Assembly: GCF_002895435.1 (NCBI RefSeq)
Contig: NZ_POYJ01000004.1
Coordinates: 248,001-312,000, forward strand
From: Aquimarina sediminis
GTDB lineage: Bacteria > Bacteroidota > Bacteroidia > Flavobacteriales > Flavobacteriaceae
Reading direction: 5' to 3'
DNA length: 64,000 nt
Made by a program: the position numbers and the translations under genes. The notes under the pieces were generated by a model that was not told where the DNA came from, ran no database searches, and saw only the letters and a list, made by a program, of their open reading frames with translations. Below, one piece after another: positions 35,442 to 43,758 of this stretch (position 1 is its first letter; each line of letters starts with the position of its first letter).

Positions 35442-35629
35442 AATATGTAATTAAAATTTATAATTTTGTTAAACTTCTATACAATAAAACATTAGAAAAT
35501 GTTCGGTTTGTATGTCGGCTAAGGTACTGTAAAAATCTTTTTTTGACATAGAATTTCCCGACTTTGACAAAGATTATAGTACAAACCAACAAAGCCAGGA
35601 AATCCAAAGGGGGTAAACATATTTCTATA

Positions 35630-36283
35630 CTAAAAATCACCAAATTTTATGGAAAAAACCCCACCAATAGAAGAGAGGTCATCATTACTATAGACCCCTG
35701 AGCCAATACCAGATGCTATCCTATAATTTACCCCCAATCCAACACGAAGTATTTTGAAAACATTAAGTTCTAATTCTAAACTAGGTTGTATCACTAATAC
35801 ATGATCAGAAATTCTAAAATATTCACTCCAATATTCATCCCAATTATTATCATAATCTTCAAAAGAATCATAATCATAGTCACGTCGTTTTCCAATTCCT
35901 CCCCATCCTACCATAAGAGAAGGGGTAAGATGTACTCTAGACTGCCAATCAATGATATATCCGGCAAAAATCCCCCCGTAGTTAAAATTAAGATCTCTAT
36001 CCCTCTCTGCTTTATGAGAAATATCTGTGATTAACTGATTCCCTTCTAGACCAAAAATCACTTTATTATTAATAATGACCCCTCCTTTTCCTCCAAAAAA
36101 AATGGCAAAATCACCGTCTACTGACGAAAAATTTATACTGGGACCCCCGAATCCACTTATTTTTGGGTTTCCAGAGCCAAACATGGTTTTCATACCATCT
36201 CCTTCGCTATATTGTTCTTGTGCCGATGTAATGTGAGCAAAAACCACAATACAAAGAGCCAAAATTATCCTTCTTCTTATCAT
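35630..36283 (-). CDS. hypothetical outer-membrane beta-barrel protein
   Basis: A 217-residue secreted protein with a signal peptide (VVFAHITSAQ) and a barrel-like pattern of alternating strands (GGPSINFSSVDGDFAIFFGGKGGVII, LTPSLMVGWGGIGKR, ILRVGLGVNYRI), ending in phenylalanine (FSIKFGDF), a typical outer-membrane C-terminus. It carries no named domain. It is preceded by a loose promoter (TTG-N21-TAACCTTG). The space downstream, up to the HupE cluster, is 190 bp with no gene I would call. Confidence 0.65.
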   Translation of the reverse strand: MIRRRIILALCIVVFAHITSAQEQYSEGDGMKTMFGSGNPKISGFGGPSINFSSVDGDFAIFFGGKGGVIINNKVIFGLEGNQLITDISHKAERDRDLNFNYGGIFAGYIIDWQSRVHLTPSLMVGWGGIGKRRDYDYDSFEDYDNNWDEYWSEYFRISDHVLVIQPSLELELNVFKILRVGLGVNYRIASGIGSGVYSNDDLSSIGGVFSIKFGDF

Positions 36284-36378
36284 ATTAATTAGTAAATAGT
36301 TTATAAATCTTGGTGCAAGGTTAAGAACAGAATCCCCTAGTTATCAATAGAAAAAGCAGTAATGGGATGAATAGACGT

Positions 36379-37281
36379 CTATTTGTGACAATTAGACGAT
36401 AGGTTTTTAAAAACAGTATTAAATTTTTCAAATCGATTTCTTGAAACCGGAACAACATGGTCTACTCCTTCAAAGAATAGTTGATAATTACGAGCATTCC
36501 CTTTAGAGTTTTTTATACGTCTTATATTTACCAGATAGGATCTATGGGTTCTAATTACTTGCGGGAATTCTGCCAGGGTTTCTTCTATCTTATGGATTGA
36601 AAACCTATAAAATAATTTTACAAGCTTGTTATTTTCTATTGTATATATTTCGATATAATTACCATCTGATTTTATAAATAATAAATTGTTTAAATCAAAT
36701 TGTATATCTTCTTTTAGTGTATTAGAAGGTAAATGGATGATCTTCTTTTCTATTGTTTCTTTTTTATTTTCTAACAGGCTTTTTAATTTTTGATTATGCT
36801 GAAGCGTCTGTTTTAAATTTGATTTTAACTTAATTGTATAATCAACCCATACGATAATGGATGAAGGAATAAAACCAATAACAAAAGTCGATACTGTTAT
36901 ATGTGAAAAGAAAACCAATGACAAAGTAAAAGAGATGTCTTTGGAGATAAGGATTAGAAAAAAGTAATTACAAATAACGATTCCAAAGTGTAAAATAGAG
37001 ATAACACTTAATTCTTTGGATATTGTCCAGTTTTCTTTTTTTTGAGTCGACAAAAATGTCCTTGGTAAATAATCAAGTATCACAATTATACACGTAAATG
37101 TAATTACGGCTAAAACAATCGAGATTTCTGTTTTATATAACCTAAAGTATCTTTGGTCTGGATCATCAAACCATAATTGATTTATTAAAAAGATATAGAC
37201 TGCAACTGATATTGCAACTATTATGTTTCTTTCAAAAGAATAATTAAACGGATAGGGGTTTTTTAATATTTTTAAAATCAT
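36379..37281 (-). CDS. membrane-bound LytTR transcriptional regulator
   Basis: A 300-residue protein with four hydrophobic segments (about 20-36, 50-70, 94-115 and 122-144), then a coiled linker (about 150-180) and a C-terminal LytTR DNA-binding domain (about 192-292). The LytTR motifs are LLFIKSDGNYIEIYT, FYRFSIHKIEETL, FPQVIRTHRSYLVNIRRI and VPVSRNRFEKF. There is no receiver domain, so it would sense through the membrane region. A minus-strand TATATTTG at 37369-37362 may be its -7 element. It stands alone. Confidence 0.85.
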   Translation of the reverse strand: MILKILKNPYPFNYSFERNIIVAISVAVYIFLINQLWFDDPDQRYFRLYKTEISIVLAVITFTCIIVILDYLPRTFLSTQKKENWTISKELSVISILHFGIVICNYFFLILISKDISFTLSLVFFSHITVSTFVIGFIPSSIIVWVDYTIKLKSNLKQTLQHNQKLKSLLENKKETIEKKIIHLPSNTLKEDIQFDLNNLLFIKSDGNYIEIYTIENNKLVKLFYRFSIHKIEETLAEFPQVIRTHRSYLVNIRRIKNSKGNARNYQLFFEGVDHVVPVSRNRFEKFNTVFKNLSSNCHK

Positions 37282-37472
37282 TTCAACACAAAGTTCCTCG
37301 TTTTTATCAACCTATCTTAAAATGTAATAATTCCTATTTCGGTCCCAAGGTAACAGAAAACCAAATATAATTATACTATAAAAACAAACATATTATTTTT
37401 GGAGTAACATTAATATATTTACAAGCTTTTTTAACACTACAGACATAAGTAATATTCCGATAGTTTTAGTTT

Positions 37473-38630
37473 TTAATCATCCATAAACGACGTACTAAAA
37501 TATTCCTTTATATCTATATCAGTCATTGGTTGTAGCGCACCAAACACTATTTCTTTATAAACTTTATCTGTTATAGAGTTAGGACTCAAAAAATGTGATC
37601 CCATCAAGTGACGAACTCTTGTAATAATTTCTTCAGAAAAATGAGTAGAAAAATACTTTGACAATACCGAGGCTTCAAACATCTTTTCTAATGATGTCTT
37701 ATTTCCTTTTTGAAAATTTGAGATTGAAGTTTCGGCTACCTTGCACAACTGGCATGCTGCTTTATATTTAAGCATTAACTCTCCCAAACTATCTAAGAAA
37801 TTTTCTGATTCAGATAACCTTTTCCCATTTTTAATCTTTTCTTTACTAAACTCTTTTAAACACTTAATAACCCGAAAAGTTGCTCCCAAATAAGGTGCGG
37901 ATACCAAAGCCTGAAACCAAGATCTTTGGTAAACTAATATCTCACACCTCTCTTCTATCGCATTATCTAATTTGATAACATTTGCACTATCTACTTGAAG
38001 GTCTCTAAACTTCACTGATTTTGTAAGCGACCCCAACATTGTATCCCCAAATGCGGTATCATAAAACTCAATTCTGCTATCTTTTGCTGGAACAAAAAAT
38101 ACTGCTTTTGCATCTTCTTGCAATTCTGCCGTGAATACCAAATAATCTGCCACACCAGACAAAGACATATATGGTGCTTCTCCATTTATCACATAATCTC
38201 CTTTTTCTTTTTGTGCCACAATATTTTTTTTATTTGAAATGCCTTCAAATGTTCTTACAGATCCAGTATTTGCTATTAAAAGCTTTTCATTTCTGATCTT
38301 TTTCAACAAAAACTCTCTCTTCCAATATTGTGTACTCTTTTTTGAAAATGGATAACAAGATAGTGATGCCAACACATAATAATGCATGGATAATGCCACT
38401 GATACAGGGATCGACATCCCTCCTATTTCATGTAAAATTCTAAAACACTCTTGATATACAATTCCTGTATTTTTTTCATAGCATGGTATAAAAGGTAAAT
38501 CGGTAGTTTTTATAAAAGTATAGAACTTCTCATATTCCTTACCTTTTTCGACTTCTATTAATTTTTTAACTATTCTTTCTAATTCACTTTCTTTATTCTC
38601 TTTTCGATTACCTTTTATACTATTACTCAT
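37473..38630 (-). CDS. acyl-CoA dehydrogenase-like protein
   Basis: A 385-residue protein with the acyl-CoA dehydrogenase fold: GGMSIPVSVALSMHYYVLA (alpha domain), ANTGSVRTFEGISNKKNIVAQKEKGDYVINGEAPYMSLSG (FAD-binding beta domain) and a final helical domain with LGELMLKYKAACQLCKVAETSI. The similarity is moderate and the catalytic glutamate is not obvious to me, so it could be a flavin-dependent oxidase or monooxygenase of the same superfamily. It is the last gene of the minus-strand cluster, 50 bp after the DUF2306 gene. Confidence 0.65.
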   Translation of the reverse strand: MSNSIKGNRKENKESELERIVKKLIEVEKGKEYEKFYTFIKTTDLPFIPCYEKNTGIVYQECFRILHEIGGMSIPVSVALSMHYYVLASLSCYPFSKKSTQYWKREFLLKKIRNEKLLIANTGSVRTFEGISNKKNIVAQKEKGDYVINGEAPYMSLSGVADYLVFTAELQEDAKAVFFVPAKDSRIEFYDTAFGDTMLGSLTKSVKFRDLQVDSANVIKLDNAIEERCEILVYQRSWFQALVSAPYLGATFRVIKCLKEFSKEKIKNGKRLSESENFLDSLGELMLKYKAACQLCKVAETSISNFQKGNKTSLEKMFEASVLSKYFSTHFSEEIITRVRHLMGSHFLSPNSITDKVYKEIVFGALQPMTDIDIKEYFSTSFMDD

Positions 38631-38680
38631 TTTTTACTTTTTAAACATTAAAAATTCTTTATACCCATAAAAGCCATTAG

Positions 38681-39514
38681 TTATAAATTGGGTATCCAAA
38701 AAATCTGAGCCGCCATAAAAATTCCAGCCCCGGTTAAAAGAGTCAAAATAAAAAGCAAGACAGACATCATATATTTACCCAACATACTTCCCTTTTCTTT
38801 CGCAAATAAATAGAGTTCGAGAAAGAGTAAGGGTAATAGATAATCTCCCCAATACAAGAACATATCAAAAGGTCCTGTAAGATCTTGGGTTGATCCGGGA
38901 GCACTCCCATTATTTAGAAAAATCCACAATCCAAATCCTATTCTAAAAAACCATACTCCACTCACAACCAAAAATGTACGAAATGCCCATCGCCGATGTG
39001 CCACAAAATTTTTACGAATTGCAGTGCGTATTGTAATTACCGAAAAGACTATAATTAGTATAGCGTTTCCAGAGATGGCAACCTGACCAGAGAACCCTCC
39101 TACAAGAGCTTCTCTACTCCATACCATATAAAGTCCACCAAGACTAATTACAATTGCTGTAAAAATATAGGCTCTACCGTTTATTCTATGGAGCAAAGGG
39201 AAGCGTTTTTGTATCATCGGAATGAATTGTATTGGTCCGCCAAACGTAATTATAAAAGCTAGTAATATATGCAGGAGTACAAAAGCATTACCCATATAAT
39301 CTCCATCTATAAAACCATGAATCATTCTCTTAGTCCATTTTACAAAATCTCCTTCGATGGCACTGCCTCCATAAAAAATTGCTATATAGTACGCAAATAA
39401 CCATTGCCCTATAACAGCCACCAAAAACCAAAAGGTCGCCGATGTATTTATCATTTTATTAGCTTTTAATGCTCTAATATTCGTGGCATTAGTGTTTTGA
39501 TTTATTAAATCCAT
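38681..39514 (-). CDS. DUF2306 membrane protein
   Basis: A 277-residue polytopic membrane protein with about seven helices (for example WFLVAVIGQWLFAYYIAI and AFIITFGGPIQFIPMI) and the family motif FPLLHRINGRAYIFTAI, then RKNFVAHRRWAFRTFLVVSG. The HR(I/L)NGR and HRRW motifs fit the DUF2306 family, whose activity is not known. It carries a repeated leader element just before the start (see 39515-39548). Confidence 0.8.
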   Translation of the reverse strand: MDLINQNTNATNIRALKANKMINTSATFWFLVAVIGQWLFAYYIAIFYGGSAIEGDFVKWTKRMIHGFIDGDYMGNAFVLLHILLAFIITFGGPIQFIPMIQKRFPLLHRINGRAYIFTAIVISLGGLYMVWSREALVGGFSGQVAISGNAILIIVFSVITIRTAIRKNFVAHRRWAFRTFLVVSGVWFFRIGFGLWIFLNNGSAPGSTQDLTGPFDMFLYWGDYLLPLLFLELYLFAKEKGSMLGKYMMSVLLFILTLLTGAGIFMAAQIFWIPNL

Positions 39515-39548
39515 TGTGTTCGTTTTTTTTGATTGATGATTGATGATG
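39515..39548 (-). repeat. repeated leader element, copy 1
   Basis: On the minus strand this element ends at the ATG of the 39514 gene. It carries the shared run AATCAAAAAA(AA)CGAA, preceded by a doubled ATCATC segment. Compared with the other two copies it has two extra A in the A-run and differs in the last five bases before the ATG. Confidence 0.75.
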
Positions 39549-39629
39549 AAACAGGCTCATGCTATTTCGATTGATGTAGTCTTAGATATGATTAAAATGT
39601 TATCATAACATTGGATATCTATTTTTAAA

Positions 39630-40091
39630 TTATTTCCCGAGTTTAAATTTAAAAAGGTGCTTTAGATAGTTTACATATACAAATCCCCAGGGAATTGCGA
39701 TAAGATCAATAGGAATTGCAATAAGAAACGGTCTTAGGAGTCCTTGTGAGGTAGCATCCATTTGTCCGGTTGACCACAAAGGATAGGCTATTGCAATTAA
39801 CCATACTGATTTGTAAAACAACTGTAATATTAATAAGGGTAGCATTTTTAAAGGATAGCGTATTCCTAACCCCATTAGTGTCGCATAGGCTGCCCAAAAA
39901 CTATAGGTAACCCCATCATACGCTCCCCATACTTCACTTGGGCTAAAAATTTCTGACCATGTAGAATATCCCAAAGTTGTAAAAGTAAGAAGATAGATAC
40001 TCCTCATGATATAAGATCTTAATTTTGATACCTCTTTATATTTGGCATTCTCAACTGTTGATACACTTGTAACTTCTTTTTTTGAATTCAT
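39630..40091 (-). CDS. hypothetical four-helix membrane protein
   Basis: A 153-residue membrane protein with about four hydrophobic segments (28-45, 60-76, 80-105 and 118-140). It contains TTLGYSTWSEIFSPSEVWGAYDGVTYSFW early, then a KSVWLIAIAYPLW segment. I do not recognise the family. It lies between the DUF2306 and DUF4386 genes and is preceded by the shared leader element. Confidence 0.6.
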   Translation of the reverse strand: MNSKKEVTSVSTVENAKYKEVSKLRSYIMRSIYLLTFTTLGYSTWSEIFSPSEVWGAYDGVTYSFWAAYATLMGLGIRYPLKMLPLLILQLFYKSVWLIAIAYPLWSTGQMDATSQGLLRPFLIAIPIDLIAIPWGFVYVNYLKHLFKFKLGK

Positions 40092-40115
40092 AATGTTCGT
40101 TTTTTGATTGATGAT
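40092..40115 (-). repeat. repeated leader element, copy 2
   Basis: Minus strand ATCATCAATCAAAAAACGAA followed by CATT and the ATG of the 40091 gene. It is identical over 24 nt to the element at 40886-40910. Confidence 0.85.
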
Positions 40116-40210
40116 ATTAAAGCAGACCAGAGTCTTTTATAGGCATATTGATAAATAGCCATACCTATAAACTAAATGTCTGCATGCAATACGATAATAA
40201 GGTTAATTAT

Positions 40211-40885
40211 TTACTCATTTTTTGCTCCCATGATCAAGAGCCATAAACAAGTACCTATTTCTCCGATACTGGCAGGTAGCATTATAAAAGAAGGAATGTC
40301 ATAATCAGGGAATAGTATTTTACCAGAAACCATAGCTAAATAACTAAAGCATCCAACCATAAGGAATACTCCTAAGATTTTGGGAAGAAAACCTGATTTA
40401 AAAACCAAATACCCAAATGGAAATAACCAAAGCCCCCAAAATACCTCAACGATAAGAATTCCATTATGGTAAGACTCAAGAAGTAACATTACTTGTGTTT
40501 GAAGCTGATCAACACTAAATATCTTTAAATAATCATTTCCACTGATCAATGTAAGAACATCTACCTTGTTTTGTATATTTAGATAAGATATAGGAACACT
40601 AACGATAGCCAATATCACCATAAGCATAGCATAATTCTTATTTACTTTTTTAAGTAATTTATACAAAACCAGAGGTAAAGCTATAAAACACACATAACAA
40701 ATTAACCCACTAAAAATCCCAATTCTATATAGTGATTCTGAAGCGACAATATTATTAAATGTTACTGATGGATTATCCCAAACTATAAGTTTTGACGGGA
40801 CATACATCAGACTTAATATCCCTGTTAATACTATAATAAGATATAGTACTCCGGCGATTCTGGCGGTCTTTTTATTTGATTTCAT
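40211..40885 (-). CDS. DUF4386 membrane protein
   Basis: A 224-residue protein with six or so hydrophobic segments. Early KTARIAGVLYLIIVLTGILS, then LLESYHNGILIVEVFWGLWLFPFGYLVFKSGFLPKILGVFLMVG, fits the DUF4386 family, whose function is unknown. The start is next to copy 3 of the leader element. It is 82 bp after the DUF2807 gene on the same strand. Confidence 0.8.
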   Translation of the reverse strand: MKSNKKTARIAGVLYLIIVLTGILSLMYVPSKLIVWDNPSVTFNNIVASESLYRIGIFSGLICYVCFIALPLVLYKLLKKVNKNYAMLMVILAIVSVPISYLNIQNKVDVLTLISGNDYLKIFSVDQLQTQVMLLLESYHNGILIVEVFWGLWLFPFGYLVFKSGFLPKILGVFLMVGCFSYLAMVSGKILFPDYDIPSFIMLPASIGEIGTCLWLLIMGAKNE

Positions 40886-40932
40886 AATGTTCGTTTTTTG
40901 ATTGATGATGGTTTGATTGATGATGATGATGT
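40886..40932 (-). repeat. repeated leader element, copy 3, with a partial tandem copy
   Basis: The core at 40886-40910 (minus strand ATCATCAATCAAAAAACGAA then CATT and ATG) matches copy 2. A second, shorter piece with the ATCATCATCATCAATCAAA pattern lies at 40912-40932, upstream. Confidence 0.8.
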
Positions 40933-40967
40933 TTTCTTTTCTATTGTCTTTCTCTAGTCATATTTTT

Positions 40968-41525
40968 TTAGTTTGAAAAATCAATTTTTTTACTATCTCC
41001 AGTTAGTTTCACTTTAGCTCCAGAAACAGCAACACAAGTAACCGATTCATAGGACAACTCCAATCTCCCCTTGCTATTATTGCTAAACTCTAATTCCAAA
41101 TCTTTTCCCGATACTATTGTTACGGTTTCAAAATATCCTCGGGAACTTACTTTTAAAGAATCGAGTTTATCATTAGAAATAAATACTCGCACAGTATCTT
41201 TTTCTTTCTTTTTTTCGGTTTTTGATATAATTAATTTTTTATTTTTAACTTCTGTTTTAATATATGGCAATAAATTTTTTGGTGCTTCTACTTTTATCTG
41301 GCTTATAGTATCTTGACGAAAGAAAACTTGAATCCCATCATTGACAGATATTTTCCTAAAACTCAAATTACTTCTTACTTCGGATACAATCTCATTACTT
41401 ATTTCATTTATGTTATTCTCACTTGCTATTTTTTTTACATAACCATGTATAGAGAATTGAAATGCTGAGAAAAAAAAGATTATCGCACAAAGAATACCTA
41501 ATAAGATCTTATTACTTGTTTTCAT
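40968..41525 (-). CDS. DUF2807 (head-GIN type) exported protein
   Basis: A 185-residue protein with one N-terminal hydrophobic segment (LLGILCAIIFFFSAFQF, about 8-24) and a beta-helix-like region containing SFRKISVNDGIQVFFRQD, LDSLKVSSRGYFETVTIVSGKDLELEFSNNSKGRLELS and VAVSGAKVKLTGDSKKIDFSN. This is the DUF2807 pattern, whose members are short adhesin-like beta-solenoids often next to GntR/ABC sets in Bacteroidota. Function unknown. It overlaps the GntR stop by 14 bp. Confidence 0.75.
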   Translation of the reverse strand: MKTSNKILLGILCAIIFFFSAFQFSIHGYVKKIASENNINEISNEIVSEVRSNLSFRKISVNDGIQVFFRQDTISQIKVEAPKNLLPYIKTEVKNKKLIISKTEKKKEKDTVRVFISNDKLDSLKVSSRGYFETVTIVSGKDLELEFSNNSKGRLELSYESVTCVAVSGAKVKLTGDSKKIDFSN

Positions 41526-41892
41526 GATCTATATCATTTACATATTGATTATAAGAATTACTCATTTCTTCTAATTTGACATCCAGAAGTATCATTTTTT
41601 TAAATACATCAGGAAGCGTTAGCTCTATAAACTCTTTTCTTTTAATATCCAGAACTTTCTTATAGCCATTTTCTGAAACGAAATAGCCTATCCCCCTTTT
41701 ATTATAAATCACACCTTCATCTTGTAAATAATTAAAAGCCCGTATTGCAGTATTAGGGTTAACCTCTACCATCATTGCAACTTCTCTTACAGATGGTATT
41801 CTTTCTCCTTCTGGCCATCTTCTTGCAAGAATGCTTTCATAAAAAAAGTCCACGATCTGTAAATAAATAGGCTTACTATTATCAAAATCCAT
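41512..41892 (-). CDS. GntR family transcriptional regulator (YtrA type)
   Basis: A 126-residue protein: a winged HTH of the GntR type (about 5-75) with PIYLQIVDFFYESILARRWPEG, SVREVAMMVEVNPNTAIRAFNYL and GIGYFVS, followed by a short helical tail typical of the YtrA subgroup. YtrA-type regulators usually control the ABC transporter genes beside them. It starts 3 bp after the permease gene and is likely in the same operon. Confidence 0.93.
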   Translation of the reverse strand: MDFDNSKPIYLQIVDFFYESILARRWPEGERIPSVREVAMMVEVNPNTAIRAFNYLQDEGVIYNKRGIGYFVSENGYKKVLDIKRKEFIELTLPDVFKKMILLDVKLEEMSNSYNQYVNDIDHENK

Positions 41893-41895
41893 TGG

Positions 41896-42648
41896 CTATG
41901 CCTCCTTTTCTGTTATTTTATAATATGTAGCCAAAAGTATCCCTATACCCAAAACAATAATCCAAAACCAGCTCCCTATCCCAGAAAAATCATTACTGGT
42001 TAGATCAAAAGCATCTGAAGCTAGTTTTTCTCCTGAGAAAACCTCATATCCAATATTGAGCACCCCAAACAGAATAAAATTATAAACCACCAATCCAAAG
42101 ACAATCAACAAAATTGACAACAAAGTTTTACCAATTCTATTTTTACTAAATGTAACAGCGCCCAATAAAAATGTTGGCTGGATTAGAAAGTAAAATGCTA
42201 CCACCTTCCAGTAATTTTCTGAAAATATTGGTACTACATGAAAATTTGCTTGAGACACTACGATACCGGTTACAATAGCAAATTGCCCTACCAAAAAACC
42301 GAATGTTGTAAAAACAACAGTATAGATAATACTTGTTGTAAACCAGGCTGCGGCTATTCTTTCATAAGATGAAACGGGTAATGAAAAATAAAACTGATTC
42401 GTTTTTTGACTATGAGCTTCTTTAAAAATTGTAAAACATAATAATAATCCTACAGGAATGTAAAACTTAAAAAAAACACTTACAAATTCATTCGGTGTTA
42501 GGTGGTAATCTTCTCTTAAGTTAAATAAAAATCCAATAAATAGTAGACCTCCAGTAACAGATAGTCCTGTGATTATTGTGCTCTTTAGTAATACAATATC
42601 TCTATAAATAAAACCGCCTATTCTTTTAATACTAAATTCTTGCGCCAT
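41896..42648 (-). CDS. ABC-2-like permease protein
   Basis: I chose the ATG at 42648 (250 residues), which overlaps the ATPase gene by 17 bp; longer in-frame starts at 42690 extend into the ATPase gene. The protein has six hydrophobic segments (for example STIITGLSVTGGLLFIGFLF, WFTTSIIYTVVFTTFGFLVGQ and SWFWIIVLGIGILLATYY). It forms a transporter with the ATPase encoded upstream. The family has no precise name I can give. Confidence 0.8.
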   Translation of the reverse strand: MAQEFSIKRIGGFIYRDIVLLKSTIITGLSVTGGLLFIGFLFNLREDYHLTPNEFVSVFFKFYIPVGLLLCFTIFKEAHSQKTNQFYFSLPVSSYERIAAAWFTTSIIYTVVFTTFGFLVGQFAIVTGIVVSQANFHVVPIFSENYWKVVAFYFLIQPTFLLGAVTFSKNRIGKTLLSILLIVFGLVVYNFILFGVLNIGYEVFSGEKLASDAFDLTSNDFSGIGSWFWIIVLGIGILLATYYKITEKEA

Positions 42649-43483
42649 GATATGCAGTATTAAGTGCATTATTAATTTGTTCTGGTTCACTTAGAACCGC
42701 ATTAAACAGTAATTCTAAATCTATATCTGTTTCATCTTTATCCTGCTTATAAAGAACTGCCTTTCCCCCAAAAGTCATTTCAGAATAAATAACAGCATCT
42801 TGATCATGATGTTTTGGTTTTCCGAACCATAAATGCTCCGAAATAAAAGAAAGAGGTTTATCTATTACTACTTTAGATTGGTCAAGAATAATCACATGGT
42901 TTATTAGGCTATGTAAATCTCTTACCTGATGCGTCGAAATTATAATACATTTCCCTTGATCTACAGCTGAAGCCATAATTTTTCTAAACTGACTTTTTGA
43001 TGGAATATCTAACCCATTTGTAGGTTCATCCATAAGTAGTAATTTTGTATTGGTAGCAATTCCAAAAGCAATGAATACCTTCTTTTTCTGACCAAAAGAT
43101 AATGTGGATATTTTTTGATCGGGAGACAGTTTAAACTCTTTTATTAAGTCATAAAATTGATTCTTTGAAAATTTAGGATAAAAAGGAGCATTTATTTTTT
43201 CATATGTAGAAATTTTAATACTGGGTAATTCAAAATCCTCGGAAACAATAAAAATATCTTTAAGGCTTTTTACTTTTCTCTTAGAAGTAATTTCATTCAA
43301 AACATAACAATTACCAGCTGTCGGGAACAATAATCCAGCTATTATTTTCATTAAGGTACTTTTACCTTCACCATTTTTACCAAACAATCCATAAATATTC
43401 CCAGGAGTAAAATCCAACGAAACATTATCAAGGATTGTCCTACTTTTTGGATAGTGGAATTGTAAGTTATTAATCTCTACCAT
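42632..43483 (-). CDS. ABC transporter ATP-binding protein
   Basis: A 283-residue ABC ATPase with Walker A GLFGKNGEGKSTLMK, signature LSFGQKKKVFIAFG, Walker B LLLMDEPTNGLD and the switch histidine in IISTHQVRD. It is an exporter-type or gene-regulated transporter ATPase of the YtrB kind. It is the first gene of a minus-strand operon (ATPase, permease, GntR, DUF2807) with genes overlapping or nearly so. The leader upstream, about 275 bp, lacks a gene. Confidence 0.94.
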   Translation of the reverse strand: MVEINNLQFHYPKSRTILDNVSLDFTPGNIYGLFGKNGEGKSTLMKIIAGLLFPTAGNCYVLNEITSKRKVKSLKDIFIVSEDFELPSIKISTYEKINAPFYPKFSKNQFYDLIKEFKLSPDQKISTLSFGQKKKVFIAFGIATNTKLLLMDEPTNGLDIPSKSQFRKIMASAVDQGKCIIISTHQVRDLHSLINHVIILDQSKVVIDKPLSFISEHLWFGKPKHHDQDAVIYSEMTFGGKAVLYKQDKDETDIDLELLFNAVLSEPEQINNALNTAYHGARI

Positions 43484-43619
43484 TATCAGTGTATTAGTTA
43501 TCTAGTACACTACAAAATTAAATAAGAAAATGAATTAAACAAATATTTCCTTGTTTTTTTATTTAAAGTCCTTAATATTTCATGATATTGATTGTCAAAT
43601 TTTTAGGCTTTATTCCTTA

Positions 43620-43649
43620 TTGACAATCTTAGTAAGCTTGCTATCTTCG
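43620..43649 (+). promoter_or_regulatory. orphan plus-strand promoter
   Basis: TTG at 43620-43622, 19 nt, then TATCTTCG at 43642-43649. The -7 box has one difference from TAnnTTTG and equals the box in front of nrnA (31084). It points away from the minus-strand ATPase and into the minus-strand aminotransferase. The first ATG is at 43655 and opens a 16-codon frame (MISIYIIYNSLKRFKF). ACAGAGC at 43711 can pair with GCTCTGT at 43765, followed by GTTTT, giving a possible end to a short RNA. Confidence 0.5.
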
Positions 43650-43758
43650 CAGTTATGATATCAATTTACATAATCTATAATTCCTTAAAGAGATTTAAGT
43701 TTTAAAAACTACAGAGCAATAGATTTTTAACAAAACTATTTACATTTGAATATCTACA

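Noticed and set aside
35458-35643. 61-codon minus-strand open frame
   Set aside because: It overlaps the barrel gene end, has no recognisable domain, and its composition looks random; it is probably not a gene.
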